Source: Verrucomicrobiaceae bacterium (GTDB lineage Bacteria > Verrucomicrobiota > Verrucomicrobiia > Verrucomicrobiales > Akkermansiaceae). Taken from it: a DNA stretch of 6,525 bases. A model generated the notes under the pieces. That model made no database searches, was not told the DNA's origin, and saw only the letters and a list, made by a program, of their open reading frames with translations. Shown here one piece after another: positions 1 through 6,525 of this stretch. Made by a program: the position numbers and the translations under genes. How positions within the stretch are numbered: position 1 is the first letter of the stretch; each line of letters begins with the position of its first letter. The DNA is taken from contig JAIXVN010000294.1 in assembly GCA_027483005.1 (NCBI GenBank), forward strand, positions 1-6,525, in the 5' to 3' direction.

Positions 1-3000
1 CGCAGTCGAAGGCATGTAACTGGCCTTGGTCGCGTTCCCGGGCGTTGCGAGGCGGACGCTGGACCTGGCCACAATGTTTGCAGAGGTGGAACCCAGGGCG
101 CGGACTCTGCCGTCCTGCCACGGCATAGGTGTCACCTGGTTTCGTGGGTTCTCCAAAGTTGATGTCGCGGAACAGGACCCGCTCGATGAACTCAAAACCA
201 AACGGTGTCTCCTGCGATGTCAGCTTGTAGGCCTCGCGGACATCCTCCGGGTTGAACTCGGTGAGCAACTGGCGGACGTGGAACTTCGGCTCGCGGTCCT
301 CCGCGCTGTCATCGATCTGCACCTCAGCGTCGTTGCTGTTGGCGATGGCCTGCTTGAAGCGGATCAATTTGCGCTTCTGCGCGATGTTGGCCCACATCGG
401 ATCGCCACACTTCGGACAGGTGCCATCGCAGTCGGCATGGGTCGAGAGATTGAGGCTATGCTGACAGGTCGGGCACAGTCGCCAGTCCTCCACCTTGGAA
501 AGCTCCAAGTTGATCTGCTCGATCTCCACCCTCCGCCTGTTGGCGTAGAAGATGTTCTCGGGAGCGAATTCCGATAGGGCTGACTGTGCAGGCCGCTCGT
601 ATTTTTCGGCGGGCAGTGAGATGTAGGGGCCTGAGTCCTCCGGGTCGTCGTCGGTGCGCCTGCGCCACAGCACGGACTTCAGTTCCACGCCAGCTTCCGG
701 GAAGGCGTAGTTCGGGATCAGACCGGTGTCGGTGAGTGCTTCCAGCAGCTGGCGGCTGTTGATTTCCCGGATGAGTCCGAGAGCCTTCTGACGCTCAAGC
801 TGGCTCTGCTCGGTCTCCTCGATCACCGCCTCGTCCTGCGGTTGTTTCTTCAGCTCGGCGATGCGCTTCTTGAGCCGCTCCGCACGATCCCGGTAAGATT
901 TTCGCTCACCCGCCAGTTCCTCAAACAGCTTGAGCAATCGCAGACGCAGCGGATCCTCCTGATCGGTCCCTTCCATGAACTCCGTCAGGCGGCGGTCCAC
1001 GCGATCATCCAGATCCGTTCCCAACAAGGCTTTGAAGCCAGAGAGCAGTTCGACTTCGTGCTTCTGAATGTAGTCGAGGAAGATGTAGGGGAACCGCTTC
1101 TGGTCGTTCGCGTCGTAGGCGTCGAGCGCATCCTTGGTCTCATCCGGGAGCGCCTTCACCGGGATCCCAGAGCCGACCCAGTTGTCCAGACAGAAGGCGA
1201 GCAGCTGCCTGCGCAACACCTCGGGTGCCTTGAGAAAGATCCCGGGAGGAGTGACCTCGCCGCTGAGCATCTCCTCGGTGTCCTCGAAGAAATACAAGTC
1301 ATGCGGGCTGGCACCGTCGGCCAGTGTCGAGGTGAACGCGTTGCCATCGCGGCGACCGGCGCGACCGATCCGCTGGAGGTAGCTCGCCTGGTTCGGCGGG
1401 ACGGAGCAGAGCATCACTGAGGACAGGTCGCCGATGTCCACACCCATCTCCAGCGTAGGCGTGGCGGAGAGCAGGTTCTCAAACCACGGCTGCGGCTGCT
1501 TGCTCTTGAAGCGCTGCTCCAGCGCCTCGCGTTTATCGCGCTCCAGCAGGCTGGTGTGTTCGGCCGAGAAGATCCGGCGCAGGTCGCCACGGCTGAACTG
1601 CCGTGCAAACCAGTGCTCACCCTCCTGCTTTTCCGCATACACCTCCTGCGGCGCTTGCAGGCACGGCATGCCCAGTAGCTCATCCGCCAGTTCGGAGGGC
1701 ACCGACAAACCACGCTTGCCTTGGATGGAAACGATCCGCGACACCCGCTTGTCCAGCAGGAGTCTGGCAGCGTTGAGCCCGACTACATCGCCGTTCCGCC
1801 CGTTCACCCGGGTCAGCAAGCCCTGCGCCACCAGGGCATCGATCGCCACTTGGTAGATGTCGGCCTCGCCGTTTTTCGGCAGCATCTGGCCCACCTGTTG
1901 GCAGACGGCTTCGAGCCAGTTCTGGTAGAACGTGCGCCCTTGGGCCGAAACAATTCGGTCGAATCCTTGGGTAGGTGCACCGATAGAGAGGAACCTTGGT
2001 TGAGCGGCGCGCGGGCCAATGCCCGGCAGCCACTCGTTCCGCCGGCCTGTCTTGGAGAAGGCGAAGACATTGCCGTCTTCCATGAACGTGCCCAACTCCG
2101 GGTGCGTCACCGCACCACGGGTCTTCAGGTGGATCATGAACCCCCACAGCCAATGGAATACCGCTTTCTCATCCAGGTGCCGCAGGCCGTACTGTTCGCG
2201 CAGCACGGGCACGACCACAGCAGCAGCGCTGCGCACGTCATCCGCAGGTGGCACAAGCACTGCCTTGCCGATAGTTTCCAAGTTTCGGCCCCTGCGGCTC
2301 AGGTAGGTGAACTCAGCGTAGGCCTGCCAGGCGAGTCGTTTGCGCACGCGTTCCGGCAGGCGGCTGTTCTTCGGCAGTTGTCCCTCCTGCTGCAAGTGCT
2401 CCGCCCAGTCCTTCTGCCACTGCATGTTGGGGCCGATGAACTCGGAGACAAACTTCTGTCGGTCCATCTCCATGGGTGAGCCCGTCTGCGACCACAGTTC
2501 ACGGGAGGCAGAGAGGAAATCATTCCATCCGCATACAGGTGTGGCGACCTGGTCGATCACCCGGGACAACCCGGTGCGCACCGTATTCAGGTAGGTGCGC
2601 GCGGTGAAGAAGCCGGCGCGGTGTGCTGCATCCTGCACCGCATCGGAAAACGCGATCAGCTTCTTGTCGTCGTTGTAGGGGCTGGACCAGGTCTGCTCGA
2701 TCACCACCGAGCCGAGTGTCGTGTTGCGCGCACCGAGAAGGATGGAGCTACGGCTGCCACATGCCGGGCAGGTCGGATCGTGCCATGTGCTTGTGGTGCC
2801 GTTCCTGCCATTGCTGCTGCGCGTCGCCGTGACCCGGAACACATCGATCATTTCTTCGCTGCCACAACTGTTACAGTGGGTGCCGTCGAAGTTCAGTACG
2901 CCGCAGGTGGCGCACAGACGTTGGACTGCACCTTGCACCTGCGGGCGTGACAAACCCTGCGTCGAGTAGAGTCGGACGATTTCGGGTTGGCTGCCGAACC

Positions 3001-4537
3001 ACGAGCCGTAGATGAGATCCAGGTCGCGTGACAGCATCGACTGCCCGGCCGGCATCCTGCTGAGCCAACCGCTGCAATGGCAGTCGGTGCATTGGACCAG
3101 CGGCAGGTGCAGGCGGCCTTCCTGTGGCCTGACGTCGCTGGAGGAGATCAGTTCGATGTCAGCAGGGGTGTTGCGCACGCTGGCCACCATCCGGCGCAGC
3201 TCGCGCATCCACAGTTGTACACGCAGCGTCACCAGCGGCAACTTGGCCACCTTGGTATCGCGCGCCCATGCCACCAGGGAGAGCAGTGCGTCGAGCACCT
3301 GTGCGATCACTGGGCGGGCACTCTCCGGCAGTGGTCCCTGCATCTGCTGTTGGAGATTCGACAGTGGGACAATGCCGCCCTTCACGAGTTTGATCAAGTT
3401 GACGAAGAGCAGGTGCTTCTTGAGCAGGCCTCCGAGATTTTGTCTCCACGCTGGGTCGCGCACATCTTCCGGGATTGGCTCCGTCGGGAAGAACACCTGG
3501 AACCATGCTGCGATGGCTTCCTCCTGGTCGGCGTATTGTGCGGTCGCCAACACCTCCGCGAAGTCCGTGCGCGGCTGGAGCAAGTGCTCGATGGGGCTGC
3601 TACCGAGGAACTCCGCATCGCTCAGGCGGTTCTCGGTAACGACCGCGTCCACCGGGAAATCGAAGCCGAACACCTGTCGGGCATATTCACGCAGGGGCGC
3701 GGTGTCCGAGTTGCCGCCGAGGGTAGCGGAAGTGCCCGCACAGATCAGGCTGTTCTCCGGCGTGTCGAGCCGTGCGCGAAGACGGCGTAGCAGCAGCGCG
3801 AGGTCGGTGCCTTGCGCACCGTCGAAGGTGTGGAGTTCGTCCACCACCACATAGCGCAGCGTGTCCGGCTTGTTCTTGCTCCAGAGCTGCCGGTCCTTGG
3901 GACGGATCAGCAGGTAGTCGAGCATCTTGTAGTTCGTGAGCAGGATGTCCGGCGGATCCTCGCGCAGGGTCTGCCGGTCGGTGATCACGCTGGTGACGCT
4001 CATGGTAGCCTGACCACGACCGTCTTTCCCGGACTTGCCTCCGACGAACAGTCCCACCCGCAGCTTGGCGAAGGCGGGAGTCGTCGCGATGACCTCTGCA
4101 AAGCGGCGGGCTTGGTCGGTGGCCAGCGCGTTCATCGGGTAGATGACCAGTGCCTTGATGCCGGTGACCCCGGCGGCGTTCGACCGGGCGCAATGGTCGA
4201 GCAACGGATAGAGGAAGCACTCCGTTTTACCTGAGCCTGTGCCGGTAGCCACCAAGGTGGGCGCGGCCTGGTGATCGCTGGCCAGGCGTTGCCACGCCGC
4301 TTCCTGATGGACGTAGCCGGGGTGCTCGGTCTCGAAGCCCTTGAAGAAGTTCCTGCTTTTACTGCCCACCCGGAACGGCAGGCCGAGCTGCACGTAAGGT
4401 CCCTTCATCCAGCGGCTCTCGTCCCGGGTGAAGCGCTCCATGATCCCGGCGAACAGAGGATCCGAGGGCTCGAAACCGACGGTCAGGAACTGCTTGAGGC
4501 CGGTTTGGACCTCGCGGGCTAGTAGGGATGGGAGCAT
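1..4537 (-). CDS. Giant DEAD/DEAH-type SF2 helicase with zinc clusters and DUF1998-like module, 3' end outside window (DruE/DrmA-like)
   Basis: One frame stays open for 1512 codons from ATG 4537-4535, the only start after the preceding TAA, to the left edge. Helicase motifs in order: Q-like region PGYVHQEAAWQRL (73-85); Walker A ATGTGSGKTE (97-106); motif Ia YPMNALATDQARR (133-145); LLTNYKMLDYLL (199-210); Walker B DELH (233-236); motif III GTSATL (268-273); motif IV-like KLIAFSDAVQDAA (626-638); motif V SATPTLEMGVDIGD (1024-1037); motif VI QRIGRAGRR (1055-1063). Cysteine clusters lie at 483/486/488, 542/545, 555/558, 590/593, 1355/1358 and 1374/1377. A likely coiled coil spans about 1197-1260. 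At the edge, FHLCKHCGQV plus HAFDC (C1486, C1489, H1508, C1512) looks like the start of a DUF1998-type zinc site. This is the build of the large defence helicases DruE (Druantia) and DrmA (DISARM); DruE is my preferred relative by size and layout. It presumably translocates on or unwinds nucleic acid using ATP. All motifs look intact. The exact subfamily is unverified. Confidence 0.93.
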   Translation of the reverse strand, partial: MLPSLLAREVQTGLKQFLTVGFEPSDPLFAGIMERFTRDESRWMKGPYVQLGLPFRVGSKSRNFFKGFETEHPGYVHQEAAWQRLASDHQAAPTLVATGTGSGKTECFLYPLLDHCARSNAAGVTGIKALVIYPMNALATDQARRFAEVIATTPAFAKLRVGLFVGGKSGKDGRGQATMSVTSVITDRQTLREDPPDILLTNYKMLDYLLIRPKDRQLWSKNKPDTLRYVVVDELHTFDGAQGTDLALLLRRLRARLDTPENSLICAGTSATLGGNSDTAPLREYARQVFGFDFPVDAVVTENRLSDAEFLGSSPIEHLLQPRTDFAEVLATAQYADQEEAIAAWFQVFFPTEPIPEDVRDPAWRQNLGGLLKKHLLFVNLIKLVKGGIVPLSNLQQQMQGPLPESARPVIAQVLDALLSLVAWARDTKVAKLPLVTLRVQLWMRELRRMVASVRNTPADIELISSSDVRPQEGRLHLPLVQCTDCHCSGWLSRMPAGQSMLSRDLDLIYGSWFGSQPEIVRLYSTQGLSRPQVQGAVQRLCATCGVLNFDGTHCNSCGSEEMIDVFRVTATRSSNGRNGTTSTWHDPTCPACGSRSSILLGARNTTLGSVVIEQTWSSPYNDDKKLIAFSDAVQDAAHRAGFFTARTYLNTVRTGLSRVIDQVATPVCGWNDFLSASRELWSQTGSPMEMDRQKFVSEFIGPNMQWQKDWAEHLQQEGQLPKNSRLPERVRKRLAWQAYAEFTYLSRRGRNLETIGKAVLVPPADDVRSAAAVVVPVLREQYGLRHLDEKAVFHWLWGFMIHLKTRGAVTHPELGTFMEDGNVFAFSKTGRRNEWLPGIGPRAAQPRFLSIGAPTQGFDRIVSAQGRTFYQNWLEAVCQQVGQMLPKNGEADIYQVAIDALVAQGLLTRVNGRNGDVVGLNAARLLLDKRVSRIVSIQGKRGLSVPSELADELLGMPCLQAPQEVYAEKQEGEHWFARQFSRGDLRRIFSAEHTSLLERDKREALEQRFKSKQPQPWFENLLSATPTLEMGVDIGDLSSVMLCSVPPNQASYLQRIGRAGRRDGNAFTSTLADGASPHDLYFFEDTEEMLSGEVTPPGIFLKAPEVLRRQLLAFCLDNWVGSGIPVKALPDETKDALDAYDANDQKRFPYIFLDYIQKHEVELLSGFKALLGTDLDDRVDRRLTEFMEGTDQEDPLRLRLLKLFEELAGERKSYRDRAERLKKRIAELKKQPQDEAVIEETEQSQLERQKALGLIREINSRQLLEALTDTGLIPNYAFPEAGVELKSVLWRRRTDDDPEDSGPYISLPAEKYERPAQSALSEFAPENIFYANRRRVEIEQINLELSKVEDWRLCPTCQHSLNLSTHADCDGTCPKCGDPMWANIAQKRKLIRFKQAIANSNDAEVQIDDSAEDREPKFHVRQLLTEFNPEDVREAYKLTSQETPFGFEFIERVLFRDINFGEPTKPGDTYAVAGRQSPRPGFHLCKHCGQVQRPPRNARERDQGQLHAFDC

Positions 4538-4552
4538 CGGGGGAAGGATAAA
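4538..4552 (-). other. 15-bp spacer, nucleotidyltransferase to helicase
   Basis: On the coding strand the spacer reads TTTATCCTTCCCCCG, again five sense codons in frame with both genes, with no recognisable Shine-Dalgarno sequence. A CATAAT (4557-4552) resembles a -10 box but has no matching -35 element. Helicase translation is most likely coupled to the upstream gene. Confidence 0.55.
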
Positions 4553-5341
4553 TTATGAAGGAGGAAGACTGAAGTAATCCTCGACAGCGGTGCGGAGCGC
4601 GGCGGGCCGTAGGTTGCCTCCCACGGTGTTTTTGATCGCGCTGAGTATGGCCGGCCATTCCAAGGATTCTTCTGGGAAGGCGGCGAGGAACGCCGAGAGG
4701 TCGGTGCGGATAGAGTCGGGCAAGTCCACCTTGGTGTCACCGGGCAGTGTGGCAGCCAGACGGAACACATCGGCGCGGTGCTTGGTGATGTCCTTGGCGT
4801 CGATTGGCTCTCCAGCATCTTTACGCGCGCTGAGGTCGAGCCAGGCCTTGGCCTTGAGAGGGATCAGTGCGGAGGCATTGGCGAAGGCGATACCGTCACG
4901 GGTCTCTTGCTGCTGGACGATGAGAGCGTGATAATCGGCATCGACGAGGATGGCCGATAGGCTGTGGCTCTCCTCGCCTCCCGGGATTGGGATGATGGTC
5001 TGGTCATCACCCAGTGAGATGCCTTCGGGCAGTCGGCTGAAGATCTCCAGCATGGCGGGGAATCGCTCGTCAGTCGGTTTGTAGAAGCGGTAGAGCACAG
5101 GTGGGCCACCCTCGCTACGTTCCCGGATCTCGTAGCCGCCCTCGTCGACGAAGGCGCGCATGGTGGCCACGAAATCCGCGTCCACCGCCTCCAAGATCAG
5201 GACGATGTCGAGGTCCCGGGTAGCGCGGAAGCTCATGCCGAGGCGGCTGAACCATTCGTCGCAGGCTGCTCCACCGATAAGCACCAGGGACTTCGGGTAG
5301 TCCCGGAAGCGTTCGCGAAAGATGTCGATGCCTTTAACCAT
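4553..5341 (-). CDS. AbiEii-like nucleotidyltransferase (putative toxin)
   Basis: This is a complete 262-residue gene. It starts at ATG 5341-5339, 15 bp after the ankyrin stop, and no other usual start codon lies between; an AGGA sits only 2 nt before the ATG, too close for a good ribosome site. The nucleotidyltransferase fold shows as LIGGAACDEWFSRLG (21-35; the GG turn) and RATRDLDIVLI (39-49), where D43 and D45 form the metal-binding DxD pair. E99 in AMLEIFSR is a candidate third acidic residue. The second half has PLKAKAWLDL (161-170) and DAKDITKHRADVFRL (181-195), the Lys/Asp/His-rich segment seen in the AbiEii/MenT-like or DUF6036 group. Family members act as toxins; the MenT enzymes add nucleotides to tRNA acceptor ends. 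All visible core residues are kept, so I expect an active enzyme. The partner would be the upstream winged-helix protein. Substrate cannot be read from the sequence. Confidence 0.87.
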   Translation of the reverse strand: MVKGIDIFRERFRDYPKSLVLIGGAACDEWFSRLGMSFRATRDLDIVLILEAVDADFVATMRAFVDEGGYEIRERSEGGPPVLYRFYKPTDERFPAMLEIFSRLPEGISLGDDQTIIPIPGGEESHSLSAILVDADYHALIVQQQETRDGIAFANASALIPLKAKAWLDLSARKDAGEPIDAKDITKHRADVFRLAATLPGDTKVDLPDSIRTDLSAFLAAFPEESLEWPAILSAIKNTVGGNLRPAALRTAVEDYFSLPPS

Positions 5342-5356
5342 GATCCTGTAGGTGAC
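5342..5356 (-). other. 15-bp spacer, ankyrin to nucleotidyltransferase
   Basis: The spacer reads GTCACCTACAGGATC on the coding strand, i.e. five sense codons in frame with both flanking genes. It holds a weak AGGA immediately before the ATG and no promoter or terminator. The genes must be co-transcribed unless a promoter lies inside the ankyrin gene. Confidence 0.6.
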
Positions 5357-5815
5357 TCATTCCTTGCTGCGCTCGTGCTGCTGTTGGTGCTGCTGTTGGT
5401 GCTGTTGGTGCTGTTGCTCTTCGATCATCGAGACAAGGCGCTTCACTGCGTCGGCTGAGGCGAATCCTTCGTAAACTGCGTCTTCCAGTTGTTGCTTCGC
5501 TGACCGCCCATCACGATCGCGCGCCCCGTGAGTGCGGAGCAGCGAGGCAATCTCGTGGTGCTCGTGGAAGACGGCGTAGTCGAGAGGCGTGTCACCATCC
5601 TTGTCCACCTGATGAATGTCAGCACCACGTTCGATCAGGATGGCGGCGTAGTTCGCCCAGCCTTCTTCTGCGGCAGCATGCAGGGGTGTTCGACCGTGCT
5701 CGTCTTGGACGTTCAAGTCATCACCCCGCTCCAGGCAGCGGAAGAACTCCTCTTCCACGGCGTAGTGTGTCGCCCACACCAAAGCATCCCGATCGTTGAT
5801 GTAGTGGGGGTTCAT
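5357..5815 (-). CDS. Small ankyrin-repeat protein with Gln/His-rich C-terminal tail
   Basis: This is a complete 152-residue gene. The start is secure: ATG at 5815-5813 is the first possible start after an in-frame TAG at 5836-5834, and it overlaps the TGA of the regulator in an ATGA. Two clear ankyrin repeats are visible, at about 38-70 (GRTPLHAAAEEGWANYAAIL) and 71-103 (GDTPLDYAVFHEHHEIASLL). A degenerate first repeat spans about 7-37. A charged helix follows (105-133), then a low-complexity Gln/His tail (134-147) encoded by a short tandem DNA repeat. There is no signal peptide or membrane segment, so it is presumably cytosolic. Ankyrin repeats bind proteins; no catalytic motif is present. 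Its position between a regulator and a nucleotidyltransferase suggests an adaptor or modulator of that pair, or of the helicase, but that is inference only. Confidence 0.9.
   Translation of the reverse strand: MNPHYINDRDALVWATHYAVEEEFFRCLERGDDLNVQDEHGRTPLHAAAEEGWANYAAILIERGADIHQVDKDGDTPLDYAVFHEHHEIASLLRTHGARDRDGRSAKQQLEDAVYEGFASADAVKRLVSMIEEQQHQQHQQQHQQQHERSKE
5377..5418 (-). repeat. In-frame tandem repeat (12+12+9+9 bp) coding the Gln/His tail
   Basis: On the plus strand the repeat reads as two copies of gctgctgttggt (5377-5388, 5389-5400), one gctgttggt (5401-5409) and one variant gctgttgct (5410-5418). All unit lengths are multiples of three, so gain or loss of a unit changes tail length without shifting the frame. 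It encodes the CAA/CAG/CAC-rich tail of the ankyrin protein. Such short repeats are prone to slipped-strand mispairing. Confidence 0.85.
5812..5815 (-). promoter_or_regulatory. ATGA stop/start overlap coupling regulator and ankyrin genes
   Basis: The TGA stop of the winged-helix gene (5814-5812) overlaps the ATG of the ankyrin gene (5815-5813). No good Shine-Dalgarno sequence precedes the ATG (the upstream bases read CGGCGGCACTCCC). Translation of the ankyrin gene is therefore likely to depend on ribosomes that finish the regulator gene (termination-reinitiation). The overlap is seen directly; the coupling is inferred. Confidence 0.6.
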
Positions 5816-6525
5816 GGGAGTGCCGCCGGGGCTCTAAACGCTCCATCGAGCAGGGTTTGGAGTTGTTGCTGCACACGGTCATCGCTATCGCCGCGCAGGC
5901 TGAGCACGAGAGAGAGCGGGTCCACACAGGAGCCGTCACTGAGGAAACGAGGATCATATTTCCATGCCTCCACCCGGAGGTTGGCATCTTCCGGGCCATT
6001 GACTGTGTGGAAGATTCCGTTGCTGAGCATCTGACGATAAGCGTGGTGTGGTAACGCCCACGTCGGAAGGGGGTCATCCTCCGTCATGGTGGTCATAGCC
6101 AGCGCGGTGTAGCCTGCTGCCAGGCCGGGAGGTCGGAGTTTCTCCCAATCTTTCCAGCGGACCCACTCGGACTTCTTTACGGGGCTGCTCAAGAGTTGCT
6201 CCGCCATGTGCCAAAGTTTGCGGCCGGGTGTCGGGAACTCGACTACCACCGACCGGCCGACCCGGGATGTCTGGCAGAGGCCATTGGTTTCCCACTCGTC
6301 TTTCACCTTCGTGACCGTCATCTTGGTGTAGCCGGTGAGCTTGGCGATCTCTTGGAGAGGCATGCCTTGTAGCGGCCTGCGGAGGAGATGGTAGAGCAGG
6401 ATGGACTGGGCAGCCGGGGTCAAAGGCAGGCCCTGCTCTGCACTTGGGGCTGTGAAACGCTCTCTCAGATCCACCATCATGAAGGGCATGAAGAGCTGGC
6501 TGCCGGGCACGATGAACGGGGTTCC
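5812..6525 (-). CDS. AbiEi-like winged-helix regulator/antitoxin, C-terminal part (5' end outside window)
   Basis: The frame is open to the right edge (237 visible codons). A GTG at 6510-6508 could serve as a start, but five in-frame codons before it (GTPFI) read straight into the protein, so I infer that the real start lies outside the window. Numbered from that GTG, a helix-turn-helix sits at about 50-76 (LQEIAKLTGYTKMTVTKVK), followed by a wing at about 80-93. Then comes the stretch WVRWKDWEKLRPPGL (116-130), a segment with ALAMTTMTEDDPLPTWAL, and a C-terminal motif DPLSLVLSLRGDSDDRV (197-213). From memory, this layout is that of MarR/AbiEi-like proteins of roughly 330-370 residues encoded just before AbiEii/DUF6036-type nucleotidyltransferases, where they act as DNA-binding antitoxin and autorepressor. 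Here the nucleotidyltransferase lies one gene further downstream. The stop overlaps the ankyrin start by 4 bp. The DNA-binding fold is fairly sure; the antitoxin role is inferred from context. Confidence 0.8.
   Translation of the reverse strand, partial: GTPFIVPGSQLFMPFMMVDLRERFTAPSAEQGLPLTPAAQSILLYHLLRRPLQGMPLQEIAKLTGYTKMTVTKVKDEWETNGLCQTSRVGRSVVVEFPTPGRKLWHMAEQLLSSPVKKSEWVRWKDWEKLRPPGLAAGYTALAMTTMTEDDPLPTWALPHHAYRQMLSNGIFHTVNGPEDANLRVEAWKYDPRFLSDGSCVDPLSLVLSLRGDSDDRVQQQLQTLLDGAFRAPAALP

Noticed and set aside
26..1420. Plus-strand frames at 26-577 and 842-1420
   Set aside because: Both are antisense to the C-terminal helicase region, which has clear motif VI, coiled-coil and CxxC features on the minus strand; the plus-strand products match nothing I know.
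1721..2479. Plus-strand open frame of 252 codons opposite the helicase
   Set aside because: It lies wholly antisense to codons for the helicase region leading to motif V. Its translation shows no recognisable domain, and long antisense frames are common in GC-rich coding DNA.
3012..3854. Plus-strand open frame of 280 codons, and an overlapping 237-codon frame at 3077-3790
   Set aside because: Two long plus-strand frames overlap each other and both mirror the helicase. The Ser/Arg-rich translation is typical of a shadow frame.
1..4537. Assignment of the locus as a DISARM system
   Set aside because: Only a helicase with a DUF1998-like site is seen; no methyltransferase, separate DrmB or phospholipase D gene is present in the window.
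4552..4557. CATAAT resembling a -10 box just before the helicase start
   Set aside because: The hexamer 17 bp upstream (GGATTA) is not a -35 element, and the implied leader would be only about 8 nt. More likely chance in a short AT-rich spot.
4519..4818. Minus-strand frame of 99 codons bridging the nucleotidyltransferase end and helicase start
   Set aside because: It overlaps two well-supported genes in another frame and has a Ser/Pro/Thr-rich composition without motifs.
5377..5418. Short repeats considered as a CRISPR-like array
   Set aside because: Units of 9-12 bp are contiguous with no spacers and lie inside a coding sequence, so this is a simple tandem repeat.

Overview
The window carries one tightly packed minus-strand gene cluster of about 6.5 kb and nothing convincing on the plus strand. 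In transcription order (high to low coordinates) it holds: (1) the C-terminal part of a winged-helix DNA-binding protein resembling the AbiEi-like regulator/antitoxin of nucleotidyltransferase toxin-antitoxin pairs (6525-5812, 5' end outside the window); (2) a 152-residue ankyrin-repeat protein with a Gln/His-rich tail (5815-5357); (3) a 262-residue AbiEii-like nucleotidyltransferase (5341-4553); (4) a very large DEAD/DEAH-type superfamily 2 helicase with several zinc-binding cysteine clusters and the start of a DUF1998-like cysteine module (4537 to the left edge, 1512 codons without a stop, 3' end outside the window).

The genes look like one operon. The regulator and ankyrin genes overlap by 4 bp (ATGA). 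The ankyrin/nucleotidyltransferase and nucleotidyltransferase/helicase gaps are each exactly 15 bp. The last three genes share one reading frame. No promoter or terminator is visible; the controlling promoter presumably lies upstream of the truncated regulator, beyond 6525.

The DNA is GC-rich and bacterial in style (GTG/ATG starts, overlapping genes). I see no ribosomal, tRNA, integrase or transposase sequence that would fix the host or replicon. Shine-Dalgarno sequences are weak or missing at all three visible starts, which fits translational coupling but does not identify a lineage.

Interpretation (inference): the content is typical of a defence island. A giant DUF1998-type helicase is the hallmark effector of Druantia (DruE) and of DISARM-like systems (DrmA/DrmB), but no other Druantia or DISARM component is present here. 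Instead the helicase is joined to an AbiE-like regulator/nucleotidyltransferase pair that has an ankyrin gene inserted between its two halves. This may be a composite anti-phage system with a helicase sensor/effector, a nucleotidyltransferase toxin, its regulator and an ankyrin adaptor. I do not recognise the four-gene combination as a named system, and the link is untested.
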